DNA of 64,000 bases from Enterococcus phoeniculicola ATCC BAA-412 (GCF_000407505.1 NZ_ASWE01000004.1:1-64000), one strand, 5' to 3'. Positions 34,210-44,048 are shown, counted from the stretch's first letter. A program made the numbers and translations. The notes: a model not told the origin generated them from the letters alone.

Positions 34210-34905
34210 ATGGAAGAAAAGCTATTATTAAGAGAAGTACCTCCTAGTTCATTGCCCCGAGAGCGGTTGATAATGCAAGGGGAGAAGTCGCTTTCAGATC
34301 AAGAGCTGTTAGCAATCTGTTTACGAACCGGGCAGCATCCGATACATGTAATGGCTCTTGCTGCTGCAGTGTTAGAACGTTTTGGCAATCTCTATACGTT
34401 GAAAAGTGCAACGATGGAAGAATTGACAGAGATTAAAGGAATTGGCAAAGTACGAGCCATTGAAATTCGAGCACTTATTGAGTTGGGAAGTCGAATACAA
34501 AGGGCGACGCAGCCTAAAGTTGGCAAAGTGCGAGCAAGTTTTGATCTTGCACAACAATTAATTAATGAGCTGAAGGATTATCAGCAAGAACACTTTCTCT
34601 GTTTTTATCTAAACACAAAAAATGAGATCATTCAAAAAATTACGTTGTTTGTTGGGTCATTAAATCAGTCAATTGCTCATCCAAGGGAAGTCTTTCATGG
34701 AGCGGTAAGGTATCATGCGGCAAGTATACTTATTGCGCACAATCATCCATCAGGTGATGCGACCCCTTCTCATCAAGATATATTATTTACCCAACGGTTA
34801 AGTCAATGTGGGGAGCTCATGGGAATTGAGTTGTTAGACCATATTATTACCGGGCAGAATACGTATACAAGTCTAAGAGAAGAAGGAATACTAAAGAAAA
34901 AATAA
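34210..34905 (+). CDS. radC: RadC family protein
   Basis: The product is 231 aa. An N-terminal helix-hairpin-helix (LTEIKGIGKVRAIEIRALIEL) is followed by a JAB/MPN-like domain with the metal motif AHNHPSGDATPSHQDI. Despite the name, the role in DNA repair is unproven; JAB fold members are often metal-dependent proteases. A start at 34210 with AAAGGAG upstream. It is followed closely by the cold-shock gene promoter. Confidence 0.92.
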   Translation: MEEKLLLREVPPSSLPRERLIMQGEKSLSDQELLAICLRTGQHPIHVMALAAAVLERFGNLYTLKSATMEELTEIKGIGKVRAIEIRALIELGSRIQRATQPKVGKVRASFDLAQQLINELKDYQQEHFLCFYLNTKNEIIQKITLFVGSLNQSIAHPREVFHGAVRYHAASILIAHNHPSGDATPSHQDILFTQRLSQCGELMGIELLDHIITGQNTYTSLREEGILKKK

Positions 34906-34915
34906 GAGGTATATC

Positions 34916-34944
34916 TTGCAAAACATAAAATTCAACGGTACAAT
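34916..34944 (+). promoter_or_regulatory. Promoter of the cold-shock gene
   Basis: -35 TTGCAA (34916-34921), 17-nt spacer, -10 TACAAT (34939-34944). Transcription from here gives a 5' UTR of about 105 nt with small stems, as expected for thermoregulated csp mRNAs. Confidence 0.82.
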
Positions 34945-35055
34945 ACTAAGTGTAATCTTGTTTGGCAATAGAAGTTGTAACACCTGTCACACCTCTATCG
35001 GACTCGAGCAATGTTACAATTAATTAAGTGCTTTAGCACGAGGAGGATATTTATT

Positions 35056-35256
35056 ATGGAACATGGTACAGTTAAATGGTTTAACGCTGAAAAAGGATTT
35101 GGCTTCATCTCTCGTGAAGACGGAAGCGACGTATTCGTTCACTTTTCAGCAATCCAAGGAGACGGTTTTAAAACATTAGAAGAAGGACAAGCAGTTACTT
35201 TTGATGTTGAAGATTCAGATCGTGGTCCTCAAGCTGTAAACGTAGAAAAAAACTAA
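35056..35256 (+). CDS. Cold-shock protein (CspA family)
   Basis: The product is 66 aa, a single OB fold. RNP1 KGFGFI and RNP2 VFVHF are intact, with the N-terminus [20 protein letters not shown]. It binds single-stranded RNA and DNA and eases translation and transcription antitermination in the cold. The ATG at 35056 has AGGAGG 9 nt upstream; a longer frame from 35011 lies in the leader. A strong terminator follows. Confidence 0.97.
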   Translation: MEHGTVKWFNAEKGFGFISREDGSDVFVHFSAIQGDGFKTLEEGQAVTFDVEDSDRGPQAVNVEKN

Positions 35257-35270
35257 TTGATTACGTACAA

Positions 35271-35305
35271 AAGTCCCTGCAAGGATTCTTGCGGGGACTT
35301 TTTTT
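35271..35305. terminator. Bidirectional terminator between csp and TetR genes
   Basis: AAGTCC(C)TGCAAG pairs with CTTGCGGGGACTT, followed by T7; an A-run on the left makes it work for both converging genes. Confidence 0.92.
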
Positions 35306-35322
35306 ATGTAAGTATCGATTAG

Positions 35323-35868
35323 TTAGACAGCTATTTTTTGTATGTATAATTTGCTTAACTCATCTAATGTGCTATGTAAATCTTCTTCTTCGGTGACTGT
35401 ATGTGCACGTTGTGCGGCTTTGCCTAATGTATAGAACCAGAAAAGATCAAATAGCTGATCTAGCTGCTCTGAAGAAATCGTTTGATAAGCAGGGAGGCTA
35501 ATGACTAAATGATTAAAATGAACATTGATCAATTCCTTCATTAATGGCTTGCAAGTCTCATCTACTAAGAAGAAACGCTCAAACTCATCTGGATGTTTAT
35601 CTGCATATTGACAAAGTACTTCTGAAAACGATGATAAATCATGTCGTTCTTTATCAGACAAGAATTGTTCGACGGTCTGAATAATATACTCACTAGTGGC
35701 TGCTTTAAAAGTTGTCAGATTATCAAACTCTCGATAAATTGGTTGAGTAGAACAAGAGATGACTTTTGCAACTTTGCGTGCATGAAAATGTTTGAAACCT
35801 TCATCAACAACTAATTGGTAAGCACCTTCTAAAAGCTGTTCACGAAATATCTTTTTTGTACGAACCAT
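35323..35868 (-). CDS. TetR/AcrR family regulator
   Basis: The product is 181 aa. The N-terminal HTH is readable as FREQLLEGAYQLVVDEGFKH ... ARKVAKVISCSTQPIYREFDNLTTF, with the typical TetR recognition helix and following Y-x-x-F-x-N-x-x-x. The helical ligand domain (about 75-181) is not informative. It is divergent from the Mga-type gene, a possible target; no operator was recognised in the spacer (35869-36100). Confidence 0.85.
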   Translation of the reverse strand: MVRTKKIFREQLLEGAYQLVVDEGFKHFHARKVAKVISCSTQPIYREFDNLTTFKAATSEYIIQTVEQFLSDKERHDLSSFSEVLCQYADKHPDEFERFFLVDETCKPLMKELINVHFNHLVISLPAYQTISSEQLDQLFDLFWFYTLGKAAQRAHTVTEEEDLHSTLDELSKLYIQKIAV

Positions 35869-36100
35869 TTTTATAAACTCCTTTATATTTAATAACCAAA
35901 AGTTGCATTTGATTTATTCTTAGAGAATACCATAAGAATTTGATAATAAATCATCAAGAATCGGCAAGTATGTTCCCAATTTATAAGAAAAGTCTGATAG
36001 AATAGTAAAATAGGGATAAGAAATTTTTTTATTCTTAAATATTCAGATGGTTATTTTATGTAATCTTGTTATTTATTTTTGTGAAAATGAGGTGTAAAAA

Positions 36101-37615
36101 TTGATAAAAAAACTATTGAAGCAAAGTACAGGAAAAAAACTAGAGCTTTTTCGCTATATCATCATCCAAAAACCTGTAGCAATCAAAGAATTAATGGATG
36201 TATTTCAGCTTTCTAGAACAACGATTAAAAGAATGCTTCAAGAAGTGTCGAATGACTTAGAAAGCTTGAACATTGAAGGAGAAATTATTCAATATGCTGA
36301 TTTTTCCTATTCTTTTATCAATCAGTCTGAGGATCTTTCTGGTATCTACCATCAATTAACACTTTACTACTGTCAACAAAGTACAATCTTTCAATTGTTA
36401 AAACTGAATTATCTCGAAACTGACTTAACGGTACCAATCTGTTGTCAAAAAATGAACATATCAGAAGCCTATTGTTATAAAGTGATAAATGAAACGAATA
36501 GTTTCTTAAAAGATTTCCATGTAAAAATTGCGACGCAACAAAAAGTACTAGTATTTTCTGGTGAGGAAGCCTCTATTCGATTATTGGGGTACTATTTGTT
36601 TAGTCATACATATCTTGGTGTAAAGTGGCCGTTTACACACATTCAAGAACAACAAATTGCACAACAGCTGACAGTCAGTTACCGTAATTTTTTAGAAAAA
36701 AAATCTTTCTCAGAAAAACAAACATTTTATTATTGGCATGCAGTAAATTCGTTACGTGCTTCTCAAGGACATATGATTGAAGAACTTGATGAGACAAATC
36801 AAGAAATTTTGAGATTGTTAACGAAAGACTACCATATTTTTAAACCAAAACAATTATATTTTTCTGGAGTAAGTCCAGAGAACTATCAAAAAGAATTATA
36901 TTTCTGTAGTTTTATTGCACAGATGCAGTTATCTAAAGTTTCTGAGCTTTCTCCACAGCTAAGAAAGATAGGGGAGCAAATTTGTCAGTTAACATTCCCT
37001 GTAGTTTCTTTTTTTAAACAATTTATGAGCGAATTTAGTGAATATTTTATGCTAGATATGTCAGAAAATGAACGTTCTTTATTGATGTATCAATTGATTT
37101 TTCCGTATATTCGAGATCAATATTTTTTGTATGGGAAAGACAAATTCGTGGATGTGGTTTATCATTATGCGGTATTAACATATGAAAAAACACCGCAGCG
37201 TTTAGCCGTCGAGGATTTCTTAATCTATTTTCTTGGAGAAGAGATAGCAAAGCCGTATGAATCTTTTCTTACTAATAACAAATGGTTTATTGCAGATATT
37301 TTATATGCAACAACTGTTCGGCTTGAAAAAAAACAAATAAAAATTTATATTCATAATTCTTTAAAGGGTATGTCGGGAGAGTCACTGATTCGCTATCGGC
37401 TGGAAAATTTATTTAATCCCAAAACGATAAAAATTGTTAGTCAGATAGAAGAGGCAGATTTAATTATTTCTGATGCGGTAGAAGAAGAGCGCAATCCAGA
37501 GTCAAAGGTATTTTTTTTGGAAGACTTAAACAATCGGCATCAATGGGAGAATTTATTTGATACGATTTTAGCAATGTTGGAAAAACGAGTGGATATTCAG
37601 CTGCCAAAAAAATAA
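36101..37615 (+). CDS. Mga-type HTH regulator
   Basis: The product is 504 aa. The N-terminal HTH pair (ELFRYIIIQKPVAIKELMDVFQLSRTTIKRMLQEV and a second HTH near 120-165, MNISEAYCYKVINE) matches the Mga family. The long middle part is helical, in the place of PRD domains, and the end (about 415-504) resembles an EIIB-like module (IKIYIHNSLKGMSGESLIRYRLENLF). The start is TTG, with GAGGTG 8 nt upstream. Unlike the second Mga-type protein at 52.2 kb it has no obvious target operon beside it. Confidence 0.85.
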   Translation: MIKKLLKQSTGKKLELFRYIIIQKPVAIKELMDVFQLSRTTIKRMLQEVSNDLESLNIEGEIIQYADFSYSFINQSEDLSGIYHQLTLYYCQQSTIFQLLKLNYLETDLTVPICCQKMNISEAYCYKVINETNSFLKDFHVKIATQQKVLVFSGEEASIRLLGYYLFSHTYLGVKWPFTHIQEQQIAQQLTVSYRNFLEKKSFSEKQTFYYWHAVNSLRASQGHMIEELDETNQEILRLLTKDYHIFKPKQLYFSGVSPENYQKELYFCSFIAQMQLSKVSELSPQLRKIGEQICQLTFPVVSFFKQFMSEFSEYFMLDMSENERSLLMYQLIFPYIRDQYFLYGKDKFVDVVYHYAVLTYEKTPQRLAVEDFLIYFLGEEIAKPYESFLTNNKWFIADILYATTVRLEKKQIKIYIHNSLKGMSGESLIRYRLENLFNPKTIKIVSQIEEADLIISDAVEEERNPESKVFFLEDLNNRHQWENLFDTILAMLEKRVDIQLPKK

Positions 37616-37632
37616 GGCGTCGATAGAAAAAG

Positions 37633-37677
37633 CGCTTCAGATGAAGAGAAATTTTCCTCTTCGTCTGAAGCGTTACT
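37633..37677. terminator. Bidirectional terminator
   Basis: A 16-bp stem (37633-37648 with 37657-37672, one G-T pair), 8-nt loop, with A-rich and T-rich flanks between the converging Mga-type and small basic protein genes. Confidence 0.92.
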
Positions 37678-37885
37678 TTTCTTCTAGTAGTCGATTGAGT
37701 TCTTCCAGTAGTGGACGAGTGTATTTTTCCCGAAGAAAAGCTTCATATTCTTTTGCCTGTGTTTTTGTATCAAATTTTCGCTTGATTTTCATTGTTTTCG
37801 TTTTTGCTTTTACTTTTGTACCTTTTCGCTTGACGATTTTATCAACAACCTCTGACACTAGTTGTTCCTTCTTTTTTTGTTTCAT
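37673..37885 (-). CDS. Small basic protein of unknown function
   Basis: The product is 70 aa, very Lys/Arg-rich, with two charged helices (KEQLVSEVVDKIVKRKG and KEYEAFLREKYTRPLLEELN). There is no signal peptide, membrane segment or known motif. It is believed real because AAAGGAGAGGAC lies just before ATG and a good hairpin overlaps its end. It lies downstream of rnjA, separated by the composite terminator element, so it probably has its own promoter. It might bind nucleic acid, by charge alone. Confidence 0.65.
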   Translation of the reverse strand: MKQKKKEQLVSEVVDKIVKRKGTKVKAKTKTMKIKRKFDTKTQAKEYEAFLREKYTRPLLEELNRLLEEK

Positions 37886-37948
37886 TTTAGTCCTCTCCTT
37901 TATATTCGGCGTAGATGGTGAAGATGGAACTTATTTTCAATAAAAGAA

Positions 37949-38113
37949 GAAGGCGGGACATAACTAATTAAGTTATATCCCACCCTCGTAAAAGATTAAT
38001 AAACGGTGGGAACAGAAGTGACTCATCTTCCCTGCGTTTTTGCTCTCAACAATTTCTACGCATGAAACATGCTAGAGTTGAAGGCTTCGAAAATAAGCTG
38101 AATACTTCTGTCC
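37949..38113 (-). repeat. Composite terminator element after rnjA
   Basis: The terminator hairpin 37949-37987 reads on the minus strand as GAGGGTGGGATATAACT paired with AGTTATGTCCCGCCTTC, then TTCTTTT. It is joined to a long imperfect stem whose ends are GGAACAGAAG (38009-38018) and CTTCTGTCC (38105-38113). Inside, CTGCGTTTTTGCTCTCAACA to GTTGAAGGCTTCG is a diverged 58-bp unit. Confidence 0.88.
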
Positions 38114-38130
38114 GAATCTCTTTGTATGAA

Positions 38131-39807
38131 TTACTTATCTGGTGTCATAATCATAGGTAAAATCATTGGATGACGTTCTGTTTTTTCAAATAAGAAGGGC
38201 TGTAATGCACCAGTCATTGCGTCACGCAATTTTGCTTCTGTACAATCAGGAGCATTTAATACTTCACGTAATGCGTGGAACAAAATACGCTGTCCTTCGC
38301 TAATCATCTCACCTGATTCACGCATGTAGACAAACCCTCTCGAGAGAATATCAGGTCCAGCAAGGACTTCCTTTTTACTGATATCAACAGTAGCAACTGC
38401 AAGAACAAGACCTTCTTCAGAAAGAATTCTTCTGTCGCGTAAAACCACATTTCCAATATCACCAACGCCGTTTCCGTCAACATACACATCGCTTGCGTTA
38501 AAATGTCCGGCTACGTGTGCTTCATCTGCTGTTAAGGCTAAGACGTCGCCATTTTCTAAGATAAAACAATTTTCAGCGGGAACACCTGTATCTTGAGCGA
38601 GAGATGTATGAATTTTTAACATACGAAACTCTCCGTGAACAGGCATAAAGTATTTTGGTTTCATTAAACGAAGCATCAATTTTTGTTCCTCTTGTCCACC
38701 ATGTCCAGAAGTATGGATATTGTTGATTTTTCCATGAATGACTTCAGCGCCAGCTTCAGACAGAAGATTAATCAGATGATTGACACTTGTTGTGTTTCCT
38801 GGAATCGGAGAACTTGAAAAAATCACGGTATCATCTGGCTGAATTTGGATTTGACGATGGGTGCCATTCGCAATTCGGCTAAGGGCTGCCATAGGCTCAC
38901 CTTGAGAACCGGTACAAAGAATCATCGTTTCATTTGCAGGCAGGCGATTAATCTCATGGGCATCAACAAATGTGCCATCGGGAACATTGATATATCCTAA
39001 GCGTTGCCCGTTAACGATAGCATTTTCCATACTGCGTCCAAATACAGCAATTTTTCGTCCTGTTGCCACAGCGGCATCCGCTGCTTGTTGAAGACGAAAG
39101 ATGTTTGAGGCGAAGCTTGCAAAGATGACCCGTCCTTCAATTTTTTCAAAAATTCGTTGAATAGAGGCGCCAATTGTTTTTTCTGATTTTGTGAATGTCG
39201 GAATTTCAGCATTTGTACTATCTGAAAGTAGACAAAGCACTCCTTCTTCACCAATTCGTGCCATCTTGTGCAGGTTTGCAGGCTCGCCGACTGGTGTGAA
39301 ATCAAATTTGAAGTCACCGGTAGCGACAATATTTCCAGAAGGTGTTTTGACAACAACCCCTAAAGCATCAGGGATACTGTGTGTTGTTCTGAAAAAGCTC
39401 ACAGCTGTTTTTCGGAAACGAATCACAGTATCTTCATTAATTTCGTGCATTTCAGCATCTCTTAGCAGTCCGTGCTCATCCAATTTGTTGGTAATTAGCG
39501 CAAGTGCTAAAGGTCCTGCATAGATAGGGATGTTCGCCTGACGTAGTAGGTAAGGAACGCCGCCAATATGATCTTCGTGACCATGTGTAATAACTAGTGC
39601 TTTAATTTTTTGAATGTTTTGGACAATATAACTGTAATCTGGAATCACATAGTCAATTCCCAATAGGTCATCTTCAGGAAATTTAATTCCCGCATCAATC
39701 AAGATGATTTCATCTTGGAACTGTACCCCGTATGTGTTTTTCCCAATTTCGCCCAAGCCACCAATTGCAAAGACACCCGTTTCATTATTTTTTATGAAGG
39801 GTTTCAT
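38131..39807 (-). CDS. rnjA: Ribonuclease J
   Basis: The product is 558 aa. The beta-lactamase fold metal site is [13 protein letters not shown], with later [19 protein letters not shown], and the beta-CASP domain (FGRSMENA to [16 protein letters not shown]), then [11 protein letters not shown] and the C-terminal domain. It is a 5'-3' exonuclease and endonuclease of RNA decay and rRNA maturation. Its start lies 1 nt after the rpoY stop codon, so it is coupled to rpoY, the usual RNase J1 arrangement. Confidence 0.95.
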   Translation of the reverse strand: MKPFIKNNETGVFAIGGLGEIGKNTYGVQFQDEIILIDAGIKFPEDDLLGIDYVIPDYSYIVQNIQKIKALVITHGHEDHIGGVPYLLRQANIPIYAGPLALALITNKLDEHGLLRDAEMHEINEDTVIRFRKTAVSFFRTTHSIPDALGVVVKTPSGNIVATGDFKFDFTPVGEPANLHKMARIGEEGVLCLLSDSTNAEIPTFTKSEKTIGASIQRIFEKIEGRVIFASFASNIFRLQQAADAAVATGRKIAVFGRSMENAIVNGQRLGYINVPDGTFVDAHEINRLPANETMILCTGSQGEPMAALSRIANGTHRQIQIQPDDTVIFSSSPIPGNTTSVNHLINLLSEAGAEVIHGKINNIHTSGHGGQEEQKLMLRLMKPKYFMPVHGEFRMLKIHTSLAQDTGVPAENCFILENGDVLALTADEAHVAGHFNASDVYVDGNGVGDIGNVVLRDRRILSEEGLVLAVATVDISKKEVLAGPDILSRGFVYMRESGEMISEGQRILFHALREVLNAPDCTEAKLRDAMTGALQPFLFEKTERHPMILPMIMTPDK

Positions 39808-39808
39808 T

Positions 39809-40021
39809 TTAAAACTCCGTTAATGTGAATTCAGCATTTTCTTGTTCGTATTCAAGGTGGCTACCTTCTAATAGTTGCACGAATTCAATATTATATGGGG
39901 TATTGTCTTCGACTAGTTGACGTGCAGTGACGTCTGAGTCTGCTTCAATGTATAGAGAGTGTGTTTGTTCTCTCTTTGGATTGCGTTCTTTTGTTTCTTG
40001 GTAATAAACTTTATAAATCAT
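39809..40021 (-). CDS. rpoY: RNA polymerase epsilon subunit
   Basis: The product is 70 aa, DUF1447/RpoY family. [20 protein letters not shown] and the C-terminal part [10 protein letters not shown] are typical. It binds the Gram-positive RNA polymerase core. The ATG at 40021 has AAAGGAG 9 nt upstream; a longer frame to 40087 lies in the leader and is rejected. It is the first gene of the rpoY-rnjA operon, behind a structured leader. Confidence 0.93.
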   Translation of the reverse strand: MIYKVYYQETKERNPKREQTHSLYIEADSDVTARQLVEDNTPYNIEFVQLLEGSHLEYEQENAEFTLTEF

Positions 40022-40237
40022 ATAGTTCGTCTCCTTTATCTGCTTTTTGCAGTAATCTAACTTAGTTGACCTTCTTTTGCACAGCAAAAAACGGGGGGCA
40101 TAGCCGCCACCTAAAGTTTACTCTGTATGCTTCTTAGATACGTCTTTGTAATCCAAGAAGAGAAAGCCTCGACATTGCTTTCTGGTAATCGTAATACTTT
40201 TCACCGGACATTTTGTATGCAAGATACAACAATTATA
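40022..40237 (-). ncRNA. Structured leader of rpoY-rnjA, possible attenuator
   Basis: On the minus strand a -10 TATAAT (40232-40237) precedes about 200 nt with stems TTGTAT/ATACAA (40210-40226), AGAAAGC/GCTTTCT (40161-40183), CTTCTT/AAGAAG and a GC-rich hairpin GGTGGCGGCTATGCCCCCCG (40092-40111, one mismatch) followed by TTTTTT. The last looks like an intrinsic terminator ahead of the gene. It matches no riboswitch class I can name. Confidence 0.5.
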
Positions 40238-40496
40238 GATAGTTTATCATAGAATAATTCATAAGTATAGAAACTAGAGTGATGGATTTAAAAGAATTTA
40301 AAAAAATGAAAGAAAAAGTGAAAAAAAAAGAACTGAAGATTGTTATTTAAATGATTATTAAATAGTAATAAAAGTAAATAAGGAGAGAATTGCTCATTTT
40401 TTTCGTTAAAATGCTGTTTTTTCAAATGAGGGTGTTTTATTAAAAAAATGGGTGTGCTATATTGAAAGTAATCGATAAAAGAAGGGAGCTGATTAA
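40238..40496. other. Divergent spacer between rpoY and the ABC exporter
   Basis: AT-rich spacer. Possible -10 TATATT at about 40459 and RBS GAAGGGAG for the exporter gene. Nothing else was recognised. Confidence 0.45.
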
Positions 40497-42227
40497 TTGA
40501 AATTAATGTGGCGTTACACGATGCGATATAAGAAGTTGCTGATTCTTGATTTTATCTGTGTATTCGGTTTTATTTTGATTGAATTAGGATTGCCAACAAT
40601 TTTGGCAAAAATGATCGATTTAGGCATAGGAGAAAAAGATTTTGACTATGTAAAACAGCAAGGAATTCTGATGATTGTGATTACAGCAATTGGGATTATT
40701 ATGAATATCTTGTTAGGATTCTTTTCCGCGCGTATTACGACAAATATTGTTGCTGATATCCGCGATGACTTGTTTGAAAAAGTTCAGACATATTCTCATA
40801 CAGAGTATGAAACAATTGGTGTCTCTTCATTGATAACAAGAACGACAAATGACGCATATCAAATTATGTTATTTATGCAAAATATCCTGCGCACAGGATT
40901 TATGACACCCATGATGTTTATTGTTAGTTTATACATGGTTATGCGAACGAGTGTAAGTCTCGGATGGTACGTATTAGGGGCTTTGCCAATATTGCTTCTG
41001 GCAGTGGTAGCTATTGCAAGAGTTTCTGAGCCATTATCAAATAGACAACAGAAAAATCTTGATGGCATCAATGGCATTCTACGTGAGAATCTTTCGGGAT
41101 TACGGGTTATTCGTGCTTTTGTAAATGAAAAATTTGAAGAAAAACGTTTTGAAAAAGTAAATGAAGACTATGCAGATAGCTCAAAACGATTATTTCGATT
41201 AATGGCCGTTGCACAGCCGGGCTTCTTCTTTTTATTCAATATTGTCATGGTTTTAATTATTTGGAGCGGGTCTGTACAAATTGAAGCAGGAAGTCTTCAG
41301 GTGGGGGATTTGATTGCGTTTATTGAATATATTTTCCACGCTTTGTTCTCATTCATGCTCTTTGCCAGCATCTTTATGATGTATCCACGAGCAGCAGTCT
41401 CTGCAAGACGTATTCAAGAAGCGTTAGATGCAGCGCCTTCTATCGTAGAAGATGAATCAGGTATTACAGAAACAAAAACAAAAGGCTATATTGAATTCAA
41501 AAATGTGACATTTGCTTATCCAGGGCATGCAGAAAGTCCAGTGATTCGAAATGTAAGCTTCACAGCGAGTCCTGGAGAAACGGTCGCGTTTATTGGGAGT
41601 ACTGGGAGTGGGAAATCTACTTTAATTCAGTTGATTCCTCGATTCTATGATGTAAGTGACGGGCAGATTTTAATTGATGGTGAAGACGTTCGCAAGTACA
41701 GATTAAGTGCCTTGCGACAAAAAATTGGGTTTATTCCTCAAAAAGCATTATTATTTACTGGAACAATTGCAGAAAATCTGCGCTACGGGAAAGAAGATGC
41801 GACACAAGAGGAAATGGAGCGTGCAGCAGACATTGCACAGGCTTCTGAATTTATTTCACAAAAATCTGATGGCTATGACGAGCATTTATCTGAGGGCGGT
41901 TCAAACTTTTCAGGTGGACAAAAGCAACGTCTGGCTATTGCACGTGCCATCATCAGGAATCCGGAAATTTATATCTTTGATGATAGCTTCTCTGCTCTTG
42001 ATTATCGAACAGATGCTAATTTGCGTGCTCGGTTGAAGAAGGAAACAACAGAGTCTACAGTATTAATCGTTGCTCAACGTGTTGGAACTATTATGCACGC
42101 AGATAAGATTATCGTATTAAACGAAGGTAATGTTGTCGGTATGGGCACGCATAAAGAACTACTTGGGAATTGTCCAATTTACTATGATATTGCGGCTTCT
42201 CAATTGTCAGAGGAGGAATTGTCATGA
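40497..42227 (+). CDS. ABC exporter half-transporter (degenerate ATP site subunit)
   Basis: The product is 576 aa: six membrane helices (about 15-290), then an ATPase domain with Walker A GSTGSGKST, signature NFSGGQKQRLAIARA, and Walker B FDDSFSALD. The catalytic Glu after Walker B is Asp and the H-loop His is Gln (IVAQRVG), hallmarks of the LmrC/BmrC/TM287 type subunit that carries the inactive site. The start is TTG with GAAGGGAG upstream. It overlaps the second subunit gene by 4 bases. It likely exports drugs or lipids-like compounds as a heterodimer. Confidence 0.93.
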   Translation: MKLMWRYTMRYKKLLILDFICVFGFILIELGLPTILAKMIDLGIGEKDFDYVKQQGILMIVITAIGIIMNILLGFFSARITTNIVADIRDDLFEKVQTYSHTEYETIGVSSLITRTTNDAYQIMLFMQNILRTGFMTPMMFIVSLYMVMRTSVSLGWYVLGALPILLLAVVAIARVSEPLSNRQQKNLDGINGILRENLSGLRVIRAFVNEKFEEKRFEKVNEDYADSSKRLFRLMAVAQPGFFFLFNIVMVLIIWSGSVQIEAGSLQVGDLIAFIEYIFHALFSFMLFASIFMMYPRAAVSARRIQEALDAAPSIVEDESGITETKTKGYIEFKNVTFAYPGHAESPVIRNVSFTASPGETVAFIGSTGSGKSTLIQLIPRFYDVSDGQILIDGEDVRKYRLSALRQKIGFIPQKALLFTGTIAENLRYGKEDATQEEMERAADIAQASEFISQKSDGYDEHLSEGGSNFSGGQKQRLAIARAIIRNPEIYIFDDSFSALDYRTDANLRARLKKETTESTVLIVAQRVGTIMHADKIIVLNEGNVVGMGTHKELLGNCPIYYDIAASQLSEEELS

Positions 42228-43990
42228 AAAAAACATTCTCTTCATTAATGCGATTGGGGCAGTATATTAAGCCCTATAGAGTTTCTTTTATTTTGGTTAT
42301 ATTTTTTACGGTGTTGACAGTAGCATTTAATGCAGCGTTACCGTATGTTACAGGATTGCCAACAACGGAAATTTCTAAAAATGTGTTAAATCACGAATCA
42401 ATCAATTTTGATTACATTATTATGTGTCTGATTTGGATTACGATTGTAGGTGTCGGCTATTCAGCTGCTCAGCTGTTATCAGGAGTTTTAATGGCGAATG
42501 TTGTTCAAAGTGCCATGAAAGACTTACGTCGAGACATTGAAGAAAAAATCAATCGGTTGCCTGTTTCTTACTTTGATAAAAATCAGCAAGGAAATATCTT
42601 GTCTAGGGTAACGAATGACGTTGATGCAGTGAGTGGGGCGATGCAACAGGCATTTATCGGTGTAGTGAATGCAATTTTGGGCATCGTGATGGCTGTTGCC
42701 ATGATGTTTTATATCAACTCACTAATGGCTGTTATTTCACTCATTATGATTCCGTTATCTATTTTCATTTCTAAGAAGATTGTTCAAATATCACAAAAGT
42801 ACTTCCAAGGAATGCAGAATTCTTTAGGCGAATTGAATGGTTATGTTCAAGAAAACATGACAGGTTTCAGTGTGCTAAAGGTATATGGACGTGAAAAGCA
42901 AACACTGGATGGGTTTAAAAACGTTAATCACAAACTGAATCACTTTGGCTTTCGTGCCGCATTTATCTCTGGATTAATGATGCCGTTAGTTCAATTAACC
43001 GCTTATGCAACATACATTGGAATGGCTGTCATGGGAAGTTTTTATGTGATTTCTGGTGTTATTTTGGTAGGCCAGCTGCAAGCCTTTATTCAATATATTT
43101 GGCAGGTTAGTCAACCTATGGGGAACATCACTCAGCTATCTTCTGTTTTACAAAGTGCATCTGCGGCAACGACTCGTGTGTTTGAAATATTAGATGAACC
43201 AGAAGAAGTGCCAAATGAAGTGACAGTAGCTCTTCCAGAATCGATAGAAGGTCATGTGAAATTTGACCATGTATCGTTTGCTTATGACCCAAGCAAACCG
43301 CTGATTCGTGACTTAAACTTTGAGGTGAAAGCGGGACAAACGGTTGCTATTGTTGGTCCAACTGGTGCTGGGAAGACGACATTAATCAATCTGCTGATGC
43401 GTTTTTATGATGTGAATGAAGGAGCCATTCGGGTTGATGGAATCGACACAAAAACACTTGACCGAAGTGAGGTACGTTCAATCTTTGGGATGGTTCTGCA
43501 AGATGCATGGCTGTATGAAGGAACAATTGCGGATAATATTCGCTTTGGTCATTTAGAAGCGACAGATTATGAAGTGGTGGATGCTGCAAAAACAGCAAAT
43601 GTTGATCATTTTATCCGGACAATGCCGGGTGGCTATGATATGGAAATTAACTCTGAAGGAGATAATATTTCTTTAGGACAAAAACAACTGTTGACTATCG
43701 CGCGAGCGGTGATTTCAAATCCAAAAATTCTTATTCTTGATGAAGCAACAAGCTCTGTTGACACGAGACTTGAGGCATTAATTCAAAAAGCAATGGATCG
43801 TGTAATGGAGGGCAGGACAAGTTTTGTTATTGCCCATCGTCTATCAACGATTCGTGATGCGGATTTAATTCTTGTGATGAACCAAGGAGAAATCATTGAA
43901 AAAGGAACACATGATAGCTTGTTAGCACAAGGCGGATTCTATGAGAAACTTTATAATAGTCAGTTTGCTGAAGACGGCGATTATGAATAG
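42224..43990 (+). CDS. ABC exporter half-transporter (catalytic subunit)
   Basis: The product is 588 aa with six membrane helices and an ATPase domain: Walker A GPTGAGKTT, Walker B LILDEATSSVD with the catalytic Glu, and H-loop IAHRLS intact. Its signature sequence NISLGQKQLLTIARA lacks the canonical S-G-G-Q. In the dimer this weak signature faces the degenerate Walker B of the first subunit, while the good signature of the first subunit faces this catalytic site, as in LmrCD and TM287/288. The ATG overlaps the previous stop. RBS GAGGAGG. Confidence 0.94.
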   Translation: MKKTFSSLMRLGQYIKPYRVSFILVIFFTVLTVAFNAALPYVTGLPTTEISKNVLNHESINFDYIIMCLIWITIVGVGYSAAQLLSGVLMANVVQSAMKDLRRDIEEKINRLPVSYFDKNQQGNILSRVTNDVDAVSGAMQQAFIGVVNAILGIVMAVAMMFYINSLMAVISLIMIPLSIFISKKIVQISQKYFQGMQNSLGELNGYVQENMTGFSVLKVYGREKQTLDGFKNVNHKLNHFGFRAAFISGLMMPLVQLTAYATYIGMAVMGSFYVISGVILVGQLQAFIQYIWQVSQPMGNITQLSSVLQSASAATTRVFEILDEPEEVPNEVTVALPESIEGHVKFDHVSFAYDPSKPLIRDLNFEVKAGQTVAIVGPTGAGKTTLINLLMRFYDVNEGAIRVDGIDTKTLDRSEVRSIFGMVLQDAWLYEGTIADNIRFGHLEATDYEVVDAAKTANVDHFIRTMPGGYDMEINSEGDNISLGQKQLLTIARAVISNPKILILDEATSSVDTRLEALIQKAMDRVMEGRTSFVIAHRLSTIRDADLILVMNQGEIIEKGTHDSLLAQGGFYEKLYNSQFAEDGDYE

Positions 43991-44011
43991 AATAGAGAAA
44001 TAAAAGTAAAT

Positions 44012-44048
44012 CGACAGAGGACGGGTGTCCCTCTGTCGGTTTTTTTTG
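44012..44048 (+). terminator. Terminator of the ABC exporter operon
   Basis: CGACAGAGG (44012-44020) pairs with CCTCTGTCG (44030-44038), followed by eight T. Confidence 0.93.
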
